A stretch of DNA of 64,000 nucleotides from Streptomyces smyrnaeus (GTDB lineage Bacteria > Actinomycetota > Actinomycetes > Streptomycetales > Streptomycetaceae). Of this stretch, positions 33,411 to 40,536 are shown piece by piece; the stretch's first letter is position 1; each line of letters begins with the position of its first letter. Under the pieces are notes generated by a model that did not search any database, was not told the origin of the DNA, and saw nothing but the letters and a program-made list of their open reading frames with translations. The stretch is from NCBI RefSeq assembly GCF_017676345.1, contig NZ_JAFFZM010000014.1:1-64000 (forward strand), given 5' to 3'. The position numbers were made by a program, and so were the translations under genes.

Positions 33411-34487
33411 TCAGGCGCTGTGCGCGAAAGAGCGGGCCGCCTCCAGCACCTGGAGGGTGGCCGCCGCCTCATGGGCGGTGACCGGCGGCGGGGTGCCGTC
33501 GTGCAGCGCGGCGGCGATCGCGTCGTAGAACGCGGGATAGTCGCCGTCCAGCGTGGGCACCTCGCGCAACTCGTCGGGGGCGTCCTGGGCACCGAGCGTG
33601 CCCCACGCGTCCTGGGGCTCCACACCCCAGGGCGCCCCCTCGGCGGGGCGCGCGCCCGCGCGCAGCGCGTTCTCCTGCGGGTCGAGGCCGTACTTCACAT
33701 ACGCGGCCCTGCTGCCCAGCACCCTGAAGCGCGGGCCGAGCTGGGCGGCGGTGGCGCTCATCCACAGATGGGAGCGGACGCCGGTCTCGTGGGTGATGGC
33801 GATGAAGGTGTCGTCGTCCGCCTCGGCACCCGCGCGCCGTACATCCGACTCCGCGTAGACGGAGGTGGCCGGGCCGAAGAGGGTCAGCGCCTGGTCGACC
33901 AGATGGCTGCCCAGGTCGTAGAGGAGTCCGCCCACCTCTTCCGGGTCGCCCGACTCGCGCCAGCCGCCCTTGAGCCGGGGGCGCCAGCGCTCGAAGCGCG
34001 ACTCGAAGCGGAACACCTCGCCCAGCGCGTCCTGACCCAGCAGCGAGCGCAGGGTGAGGAAGTCGTTGTCCCAGCGGCGGTTCTGGAACGGCGCCAGCAG
34101 CAGGCCCCGCGACTCGGCCTTCGCCGCCAGCTCGCGGGCCTGCTCGGCGGTGGGCGCCAGCGGCTTGTCGACCACGACCGGCAGCCCCGCGTCCAGTGCG
34201 CGGTGCGCGAGGGGGACGTGGGTGCGGTTGGGGGTGGCGATCACCACCAGGTCGAACCTGTCCGCGTCCGCGAACAGCTCGTCCGCCGACGCGACCGTCC
34301 GCACCTCGCCGTCCGGGCCGCCTGCCGCCCGTGCCTGCTTGCGGCGCTCCGGGTCGGAGGTGACCACGGTGTCCAGCGCGAGCCCCGGTGTGGTGGCGAT
34401 CAGCGGGGCGTGAAAGACCGATCCGGCCAGGCCGAAGCCGAGCAGCCCGACGCGGAGCGGCGTGACGGTGGTGTCCATGCGGTTCAT
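33411..34487 (-). CDS. Gfo/Idh/MocA family oxidoreductase
   Basis: An NAD(P)-dependent dehydrogenase of 358 residues from ATG 34487 (MNRMDTTVTPLRVGLLGFG), which has AAGGG about 7 bases upstream; ATG 34478 is an alternative. The Rossmann motif is GLLGFGLAGSVFHAP, the catalytic-Lys motif is VVDKPLAPT (a DKP variant of the common EKP), and the C-terminal domain contains GGLLYDLGSHLVDQAL with the active-site His. These enzymes act on sugars, inositols and related polyols; specificity is not readable here. Confidence 0.92.
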   Translation of the reverse strand: MNRMDTTVTPLRVGLLGFGLAGSVFHAPLIATTPGLALDTVVTSDPERRKQARAAGGPDGEVRTVASADELFADADRFDLVVIATPNRTHVPLAHRALDAGLPVVVDKPLAPTAEQARELAAKAESRGLLLAPFQNRRWDNDFLTLRSLLGQDALGEVFRFESRFERWRPRLKGGWRESGDPEEVGGLLYDLGSHLVDQALTLFGPATSVYAESDVRRAGAEADDDTFIAITHETGVRSHLWMSATAAQLGPRFRVLGSRAAYVKYGLDPQENALRAGARPAEGAPWGVEPQDAWGTLGAQDAPDELREVPTLDGDYPAFYDAIAAALHDGTPPPVTAHEAAATLQVLEAARSFAHSA

Positions 34488-34551
34488 GCCCCCACCCTTG
34501 CAAAGCCTTCCGGCGGGAGCACGCACCGCACCCGCCTCCGTACCGCGGCCC

Positions 34552-34597
34552 CGGGTACTCGACGGCGTACGCCTCGGGTACTCGACGGCGTACGCCT
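34552..34597. repeat. Perfect 23-bp tandem duplication
   Basis: Two identical adjacent 23-bp units (34552-34574 and 34575-34597) begin with CGGGTACTCGACGG and end with TACGCCT. They lie in the divergent promoter region between the oxidoreductase and HAD genes and could duplicate a binding site. Confidence 0.9.
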
Positions 34598-34712
34598 CGG
34601 CTGACCGGCACCGGTCGCTGCCGTTACGCTGAGCGCGGCGGCCGGTTCGTGCTCGGCTCACGCGCGCACGTCCCCGCCGGCCGGACCACCACGACCTGGC
34701 AGGAGTCCATCC

Positions 34713-35492
34713 GTGGCAGAGCGCAAGCCCATCGAGTCCTGGCTCACCGACATGGACGGTGTGCTGATGCACGAGGGGATCCCCGTCCCCGGCGCCGACT
34801 CGTTCATCAAGCGGCTCAAGGAGTCGGGGCGGCCGTTCCTGGTGCTCACCAACAACTCGATGTACACCCCTCGGGATCTGCACGCGCGGCTGTCCCGTAT
34901 CGGACTGAGCGTGCCGACGGAGAACATCTGGACCTCCGCGCTGGCCACCGCGCAGTTCCTGGACGACCAGCGCCCCGGCGGCACCGCCTACGTCATCGGG
35001 GAGGCCGGGCTGACGACGGCCCTGCACGACATCGGATACGTCCTGTCCGACGCCGACCCCGACTACGTGGTCCTCGGTGAGACCCGCACCTACAGCTTCG
35101 AGGCGCTGACCCGGGCCATCCGGCTGATCAACGACGGTGCCCGCTTCATCGCCACCAACCCCGACGAGACCGGACCCTCGGCCGAGGGCGCGCTGCCCGC
35201 CACCGGCTCGGTCGCCGCCCTCATCACCAAGGCCACGGGCCAGCACCCCTACTTCGTCGGCAAGCCCAACCCGCTGATGATGCGCGCCGGGCTGAACGCG
35301 ATCGGTGCGCACTCCGAGACCAGCGCGATGATCGGTGACCGGATGGACACCGATGTGCGCGCGGGCATGGAAGCCGGACTGGAGACCTTCCTGGTGCTGA
35401 CGGGTCTGACCCGGCCCGACGAGGTCGAGCGGTACCCCTACCGCCCCTCCAGCGTCGTCGATTCGATCGCGGACCTCGTCGACCGGGTCTGA
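34713..35492 (+). CDS. HAD-IIA family hydrolase (NagD-like)
   Basis: This 259-residue phosphatase starts at GTG 34713 with an AGGAG site. It shows HAD motif I as DMDGV (Asp13 and Asp15), motif II in LVLTNNS, the conserved Lys in YFVGKPNPLMM, and motif IV IGDRMDTDV. The cap is the IIA type of NagD and 4-nitrophenylphosphatases, which dephosphorylate nucleotides and sugar phosphates. It may be a general metabolite-repair phosphatase. Confidence 0.93.
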   Translation: MAERKPIESWLTDMDGVLMHEGIPVPGADSFIKRLKESGRPFLVLTNNSMYTPRDLHARLSRIGLSVPTENIWTSALATAQFLDDQRPGGTAYVIGEAGLTTALHDIGYVLSDADPDYVVLGETRTYSFEALTRAIRLINDGARFIATNPDETGPSAEGALPATGSVAALITKATGQHPYFVGKPNPLMMRAGLNAIGAHSETSAMIGDRMDTDVRAGMEAGLETFLVLTGLTRPDEVERYPYRPSSVVDSIADLVDRV

Positions 35493-35613
35493 GCGCAACT
35501 CTCTTGCCCTGCAGGGCCGCCGTACGGAGTAACGGGCGTGCTCTGCGGATGCGGAGCGGCACCACCGGGCGGAGCGTCTATGGCATCGGACCGATGCCCC
35601 GGAGGTCTCCGCC

Positions 35614-36096
35614 ATGCCGCACGTCCCCGCCCCCGCGACGCTGGTCCGCAGCGGGGCGGGCCGGTGGCGGCCGGCCGTCGGGGCGGGGTGGGTCCTGCTG
35701 ATGGTGGTGGTGTGGCTGTGCGCACCGGACTCCGGCACGTCCGGTGCGGCCGGGGGCGGCCCGCTGCTGGGGGACGTCTCCCGGGCGGGCAGCCTCGCCC
35801 CGGAGCGGTCCGGCACGGAGCGTCCCGCTGCGGGGGCCGCCGCCCCCACAGCGGAAGCCGGCCGGGGTCAGGGAGTGGAAGAGGCGGACCGCTCGCGGGG
35901 GGCGGACCGCTGCCGGCGCAGGGACGGGGCCGCGAAGACCGCACCCAGTACGCCCCACAGGACCACCTGCCCGCCCAGCGAGAGCATCCGGAAGTCCCAC
36001 AGCAAGGTGGCCGGCACCGGGACCGCGTCCGGGTTGTCCGGCAGCAGGAAGAGCGCGGCCAAGGTGGCGACAACGGCTGCCGCGGCGCCCGACTGA
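35614..36096 (+). CDS. Doubtful small membrane protein overlapping cbtA antisense
   Basis: ATG 35614 follows GGAGG (35600-35604) at a good distance, and the first 45 residues contain a plausible membrane segment (VGAGWVLLMVVVWLCAP). Beyond about residue 85 the frame runs antisense through the 3' end of cbtA and reads as low-complexity Arg/Ser/Ala sequence. It could be a real gene in the otherwise empty 375-bp gap (35493-35867), or a truncated remnant. Codon usage or homologues would be needed to decide. Confidence 0.25.
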   Translation: MPHVPAPATLVRSGAGRWRPAVGAGWVLLMVVVWLCAPDSGTSGAAGGGPLLGDVSRAGSLAPERSGTERPAAGAAAPTAEAGRGQGVEEADRSRGADRCRRRDGAAKTAPSTPHRTTCPPSESIRKSHSKVAGTGTASGLSGSRKSAAKVATTAAAAPD

Positions 36097-36707
36097 CGTA
36101 CCGGCAGCCCGTGCCCGGCCTGCCCGAGCCGCTGGTGGACCTGGTGTGCCAGCACCGTTCCGAGTACGCCGATGACCAGCGCGGCCAGCCACAGGCCCTG
36201 CCGTTCGGTGACGGTGCCGCCGTCGCCGACCCCCGGCGGGTTCGCCGGGTAGCGCAGCGCCGGAAGCAGGGACAGCGCGAGGAACCCGGCGCCGGCCAGG
36301 CCCATGGAGCGCTGCCAGTCGCGGCCGTCGTCCCGGGGCGCCGAGCGGTTGGGGGAACCTCCCGGCCGAAGGCCGCGGGACAACGCGTAAGCGAGCGTGA
36401 AGAACACGCCGATCGCCAGACCGGCCACCACGGCGGTGACCACCAGCCCGAGGTGCTGGGTGCCCCGGCTGAAGAGTTCCTCGGCCTCGGCGGCATGGCT
36501 GTGCCCCGAGTGGGAGGCGCCCGCGTGCGCGGTGGCGGCTTCGGCTGCCGAGCGTTTCTCCTCCAGCCGGATGGCCCGGTCCATCAGGGGCTCGGCCAGC
36601 AGCAGTGAGAACAGCCCGGACGCCAGCCCCGCGATCCCGCCGGCCGCGAGACCGCGGCCGAGCAGGGGCAGCAGGGGATAGGGAGTTGGTTGTGCGGAGA
36701 CGGACAT
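35868..36707 (-). CDS. cbtA: Cobalt transporter subunit CbtA
   Basis: The 279-residue protein from ATG 36707 has five or more membrane segments and a His-rich external loop (HAGASHSGHSHAAEAEE) typical of CbtA, the membrane component of a predicted energy-independent cobalt uptake system. LLGRGLAAGGIAGLASGLFSLLLAEPLMDRAI at the N-terminus is the family signature. It lies 20 bases downstream of cbtB, and both are under a cobalamin riboswitch. A palindromic repeat (36350-36373) is incorporated in frame and encodes a LRPGGSP loop. Confidence 0.92.
   Translation of the reverse strand: MSVSAQPTPYPLLPLLGRGLAAGGIAGLASGLFSLLLAEPLMDRAIRLEEKRSAAEAATAHAGASHSGHSHAAEAEELFSRGTQHLGLVVTAVVAGLAIGVFFTLAYALSRGLRPGGSPNRSAPRDDGRDWQRSMGLAGAGFLALSLLPALRYPANPPGVGDGGTVTERQGLWLAALVIGVLGTVLAHQVHQRLGQAGHGLPVRQSGAAAAVVATLAALFLLPDNPDAVPVPATLLWDFRMLSLGGQVVLWGVLGAVFAAPSLRRQRSAPRERSASSTP
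36350..36373. repeat. 24-bp palindromic repeat inserted in cbtA
   Basis: TGGGGGAACCTCCCGGCC plus GAAGGC matches 58963-58986 (intergenic) at 23 of 24 positions. Related sequence occurs in the long repeats at 18082 and 38395. Inside cbtA it is translated as part of a hydrophilic loop. Confidence 0.7.
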
Positions 36708-36727
36708 GACGCGCGACCCCCGATCGG

Positions 36728-36955
36728 TCAGTGGCAGGGGGCGCCGAACAGATGACGGCCGTCGTGCGAGAACTCGTGCAGATAGGAGCCGGTTGCCGAG
36801 ACGAGGTCGCCGTTGTCGACGAAGACGGCGTACAGGGCGATCAGCGCGACGATCGCGGCGGCGGCGACGATGAGCCAGTCGCGGGTCCTGACGGTCGCCG
36901 GGTGTGCGGCGGCGCTCTCGGGTGCGACGGTCGTGCCGACGGTGTGCGGGGACAT
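36728..36955 (-). CDS. cbtB: Cobalt transporter subunit CbtB
   Basis: This 75-residue single-pass membrane protein (segment about residues 27-45, WLIVAAAAIVALIALYAVF) has the CbtB pattern of a short C-terminal tail with conserved His residues (HEFSHDGRHLFGAPCH) that probably bind cobalt. ATG 36955 has the ribosome site AGGAGGAGG. It is translated from the mRNA whose 5' end is the cobalamin riboswitch, so cobalt uptake should fall when B12 is plentiful. Confidence 0.93.
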   Translation of the reverse strand: MSPHTVGTTVAPESAAAHPATVRTRDWLIVAAAAIVALIALYAVFVDNGDLVSATGSYLHEFSHDGRHLFGAPCH

Positions 36956-36999
36956 CCGCGTGCCTCCTCCTGGGGTTTCCACGCCCCATCGGTGGAGAA

Positions 37000-37097
37000 G
37001 CGACAGATCAGTTCCTGACTTCCGCGGCCGCCGGGGCGGTTGCGGACACAGTGGCGGGACCGTCCCGGAGTCGCACCGGGTTCCTGAGCACTGTCGC
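37000..37097 (-). promoter_or_regulatory. Cobalamin riboswitch controlling cbtB-cbtA
   Basis: On the minus strand the element starts with GCGACAG (37097-37091) and ends with the complementary CTGTCGC (37006-37000), a perfect 7-bp P1 helix. Between them lie the conserved core GGAACCCGGTGCGACTCC, GGACGGTCCCGCCACTGT and the B12-box-like GAAGTCAGGAACTGATCTG. A TGGGG/CCCCA hairpin follows just before the cbtB ribosome site AGGAGGAGG and may be the expression platform. The peripheral domain is short, as in compact actinobacterial examples. Confidence 0.9.
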
Positions 37098-37312
37098 CTC
37101 GATATGAAAGTATGCCGTTCCGGAGACTCCCAGCCTGTCATGACCACTGTCAACAAGGTCCCCGTCACACTCCCCGTCGCACCGGGTGCGGAACTCGGCC
37201 GTGCGAATCGGGCGTTGTGACACGATGGGGCGACGTTGTGGCCCGTCAGCGGTCCGGTCGGCGGCCGACCGGCGGTCCGGTCGATGGCCGGAGTACAGCC
37301 GAGGGGGAGTGG

Positions 37313-38380
37313 ATGTACGGCAGCGCCAGTAACGGCGCCCGGCGCCCGCGTACCGCGCGCGCGATATGCGCCCGCGCCCGGGGCGTCACCGGGAGCGCAG
37401 TGGCGGGAGCCCTGCTGCTGGCCGGCTGCTCGTCGGGTGGCGGCGCGGACGACGGTGACCCGCAGGCGGGTCCCACCGTGCGGCAGCGCCCCGAGTCCGT
37501 GGCCCCGTACTGGGTCGACCCCGCGGGGAACGCCGCACGGCAGGCGCGGGCCTACGCCGAGGACGGCAAGTCGGCGCGGGCCGCACAGCTGAAGAAGATC
37601 GCCGAGCAGCCGGTGGCCGAGTGGATCGACTCGGCCGACCCCCGCGGCCACACCGCCCGCGTCACCAAGGCCGCGGCCGCCGCGGACCGCGGCGCGCTGC
37701 TCGTCCTCTACAACGTGCCGCAGCGGGACTGCGGGCAGTACAGCAAGGGCGGCGCGAAGGACGCTGCGGCCTACCGCGCTTGGCTGGACGGCGTCGTGGC
37801 AGGCATCGGGAAGCGCACCGCCACGGTGATCGTGGAGCCGGACGCCCTGGCCCACACCGTCTCCGGCGCATGCGCCGCACCCCAGCTGCGTGAGGAGCGC
37901 CACCGGCTGCTGCGCGACGCCGTCACCCGGCTCAAGCGGCTCCCCGGCACGACGGTCTACCTGGACGCCGGAAACCCGGACTGGATCCGAGACCCGGGCG
38001 CGCTGGTCGAGCCCCTCCGCCGGGCGGGGATCGGCAAGGCCGACGGGTTCGCGCTGAACGTCTCCAACTTCCAGACCACCGCCTCGAACGTCGCCTACGG
38101 CAAGCGGCTGTCCTCGATGGTCGACGGCAAGCACTTCGTCGTCGACACCAGCCGGAACGGCAACGGGCCGCTGCGCGGCAGCGGGGACGAGCGCTGGTGC
38201 AACCCGCCCGGCCGGGCGCTGGGCGAGGCGCCCACCACCCGGACGGGACACGAGAAGGTGGACGCCTATCTGTGGATCAAACGGCCGGGCGAGTCGGACG
38301 GCCAGTGCCGCGGGGGCCCCGCGCCGGGCACATGGTGGCCGTCCTACGCCCTGGAACTGGCCCGCAACACCAAGGGGTGA
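37313..38380 (+). CDS. cslZ: Lipid-anchored glycoside hydrolase family 6 endoglucanase (CslZ)
   Basis: The 355-residue protein starts at ATG 37313 behind GAGGGGGAG and has a lipoprotein signal with lipobox LLLAGC (Cys39). The GH6 domain shows the signature YNVPQRDCGQYSKGG (Asp139) and the proton-donor motif VIVEPDALA (Asp177), then YLDAGNPDW and NVSNFQTT. GH6 enzymes cleave beta-1,4-glucans. Placed next to cslA and glxA, it corresponds to CslZ, thought to trim or release the apical glycan made by CslA-GlxA at hyphal tips. It is convergent with glxA across a dispersed repeat. Confidence 0.92.
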   Translation: MYGSASNGARRPRTARAICARARGVTGSAVAGALLLAGCSSGGGADDGDPQAGPTVRQRPESVAPYWVDPAGNAARQARAYAEDGKSARAAQLKKIAEQPVAEWIDSADPRGHTARVTKAAAAADRGALLVLYNVPQRDCGQYSKGGAKDAAAYRAWLDGVVAGIGKRTATVIVEPDALAHTVSGACAAPQLREERHRLLRDAVTRLKRLPGTTVYLDAGNPDWIRDPGALVEPLRRAGIGKADGFALNVSNFQTTASNVAYGKRLSSMVDGKHFVVDTSRNGNGPLRGSGDERWCNPPGRALGEAPTTRTGHEKVDAYLWIKRPGESDGQCRGGPAPGTWWPSYALELARNTKG

Positions 38381-38394
38381 GCCGTGTCAGGCGG

Positions 38395-38514
38395 CTGAAG
38401 AAGGGGGTGCCCCTGGCTGTCCGTTGCAGGCCAGGGGTGCGTTGTGGCTGTGGGGGCACCTCCCGGACGGAGTCCGGGGGAGCAGTTCCCCGCGCCCCTG
38501 ACGGGGCGGGACCC
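38395..38514 (+). repeat. Dispersed ~115-bp intergenic repeat (copy A)
   Basis: This block starts with CTGAAGAAGGGGGTGCCCC and contains two hairpins: CCCGGAC 38462-38468 / GTCCGGG 38472-38478, and GCGCCCC 38492-38498 with GGGGC, loop TGAC. It ends at the glxA stop codon. It aligns along its full length with the minus strand of 18082-18200. It lies between convergent cslZ and glxA and probably terminates both. Confidence 0.85.
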
Positions 38515-40536
38515 CTACTTCGGGTCGCCCGTGGTGATGGGGGCGTGCGCCGCGTCGGGGTCGATGCCCACATGGACCCACTGGGCCTTCGAGGGTACGC
38601 CGTCCCCGTCCACGCCGAAGACCATCCACCAGCCGGGTGTGACCAGGGACGGATCGTCCGGAATGGTGGTGGTCACCGTTCCATCGGCGGACCGCTTCAT
38701 CTTCAGCGCGACGGACGACTGCTCCACGTTCGTCACGTGTGTGAAGGAGCCGGGTCGCACCAGCCGCAGCCGCTTCAGCGAGGCGGCGTCCTTGCTCTTG
38801 AGGGAGAGCCGGGAGCCGGGCATCAGCTTCTCCGGGTTGCCTTCGGCGAGCCGCAACTGCGGCTGGGGTTTCCCCTTGTGCAGGTAGGGCGGTGTGTAGA
38901 TCTCGATGCGCTGGTCGAACTCCCCCGGCTTGGTGTTGGCCTTGTCCGCGTACAGCGAGTCCGAGCCGAAGGTCATCACCCGGCCGTCGGGCAGCAACAG
39001 CCCGCCGGAGTGGTAGTTGCGGCCGACCAGGGGCGCGGCGGCCTCCTTGAACTTGTTGGTCTTCGGGTCGTAGAGCGCGGCCTTCAGCACATTGCTGTCG
39101 CTCTTGCCCCGGTACCGGCCCGAGCCGTTCGTCGTCAGCACGGTGTCGTTCGGCAGGATCACGCTGCTGGGGTAGCGGACCTTGTCGTAGAGCCTGGGGC
39201 CGTCGCGGAAGCGGGGGGTGTCGGAGGACAGGTCCACGATGCGGGTCTTGTCCGTGGTCTTGTCGGACTCGCCGACCCCGCCGCCGCCCTCGACGATGAA
39301 CTTCCGCGACTGGGTGGGCGGCAGCGGTACCGACATCGCCGTCTCCAGCACGTCCGGGTCGCTCATCCCGGGGATCTTGGTGAACTTGTTCGTCTCCAGG
39401 TTCCAGATGCCGGGCGTGCGGCCCTTGTCGGCCGGTCCGTACCCGGCGGTGGTGCCGCTGTAGAAGACCCGGTTCTCGCCGATCAGGTGCAGCCCGGGGT
39501 AGGTGGGGAAGAAGCGGGTCTCGGGCATGTAGTGCCACTTCTTCGTCTTCGGGTTGTAGATCTCGTTCTTGCCGGGGACGACCTGGCCGATGTCGTCGAG
39601 CCCGGAGACGGACATGACCCTGCCGTCCTGGAGGGTGAGCTGGGTGGGGTACCAGCGGGCCTCGTGCATCGGGTCGACGGTGATGTAGCGCTCGGCCACC
39701 GGATCGAACTCGTAGGCGTCCTTGATCCCCTGGAAGTCCTTCTTGTCGAAGGACATCTTCTGGGCGATGCCGTAGACGTCGTGCTTCCACGCCCCCTTCA
39801 GACCGCTGACCGCGTACTTGTCCTCGGTGCCCGTCTGGTACTCGCGGCCTTCCTTGGCGGCCTCGGCGTACAGCCGGGTGACGCTGTGCACGGTGGCGAC
39901 CTTGCCGGTCTCCGGGTCCTTGACCTTCTTCGCGGGCGGCAGGTTGACGCTGCGCTGGGCGACGAACGTCTTGCCCGTCCTGCGGCCGGTGAAGCGCGTC
40001 CCCTTCTTGATCATCTTGGACCGGTCGGGGTTCTCGTTGTAGACGAACATCAGCCCGCCGGCCTTCTTCACATCGCCCTGGAGCGTCTCGTAGCGCTGGG
40101 TGCCGCCCGCGACCAGCAGCTTGCCGTCGGGAAGCTGGTTGTGCCCCGAGCAGAACAGGTCGTTGGGGGTGGGGATGTTCTTGAAGGTGTTCTTCGCCGG
40201 GTCCCACAGCACGGTGCGGAAGCTCTTGGCCTTGAAGTTCTTCGCGTCGTTGCCCGAGCCCGCCACCAGCAGCACCTTGCCGGTGTGCAGCAGTGCCGCG
40301 TGGATGGTGTTGATCCGGTACTTCTCGGGAATGTCGACGATCTGCCAGTGGCCCTTCTCGGCCTTGTACTCGGGCCGGTTGATCTCGTACTCGTGGTACT
40401 GCTTCGAGGCGAAGCCGTACAGCGCCGGGCCGTTGAACCCGGCGATGAGCGCGACGACCGCCGTACCGATGGCTATGCGCCGGGCCCGTCGCTTCTTGGC
40501 GCTCGCGGCGCGGCGACGGCTCCGTCGGGTTGTCAT
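38515..40536 (-). CDS. glxA: Radical copper oxidase GlxA (galactose-oxidase-like)
   Basis: This 673-residue mono-copper oxidase acts at the hyphal tip with CslA to deposit a cellulose-like glycan needed for morphogenesis in Streptomyces. An N-terminal membrane anchor (residues 21-42, after an Arg-rich start) precedes kelch-type propeller repeats. The Cys129-Tyr296 pair (NDLFCSGHNQ and HEARWYPTQ) should form the thioether redox cofactor, with Trp295 adjacent. The copper ligands Tyr508, His509 (GRNYHSGG) and His600 (SFTHVTNVEQ) match galactose oxidase. It starts inside the end of cslA (4-base overlap). Confidence 0.95.
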   Translation of the reverse strand: MTTRRSRRRAASAKKRRARRIAIGTAVVALIAGFNGPALYGFASKQYHEYEINRPEYKAEKGHWQIVDIPEKYRINTIHAALLHTGKVLLVAGSGNDAKNFKAKSFRTVLWDPAKNTFKNIPTPNDLFCSGHNQLPDGKLLVAGGTQRYETLQGDVKKAGGLMFVYNENPDRSKMIKKGTRFTGRRTGKTFVAQRSVNLPPAKKVKDPETGKVATVHSVTRLYAEAAKEGREYQTGTEDKYAVSGLKGAWKHDVYGIAQKMSFDKKDFQGIKDAYEFDPVAERYITVDPMHEARWYPTQLTLQDGRVMSVSGLDDIGQVVPGKNEIYNPKTKKWHYMPETRFFPTYPGLHLIGENRVFYSGTTAGYGPADKGRTPGIWNLETNKFTKIPGMSDPDVLETAMSVPLPPTQSRKFIVEGGGGVGESDKTTDKTRIVDLSSDTPRFRDGPRLYDKVRYPSSVILPNDTVLTTNGSGRYRGKSDSNVLKAALYDPKTNKFKEAAAPLVGRNYHSGGLLLPDGRVMTFGSDSLYADKANTKPGEFDQRIEIYTPPYLHKGKPQPQLRLAEGNPEKLMPGSRLSLKSKDAASLKRLRLVRPGSFTHVTNVEQSSVALKMKRSADGTVTTTIPDDPSLVTPGWWMVFGVDGDGVPSKAQWVHVGIDPDAAHAPITTGDPK

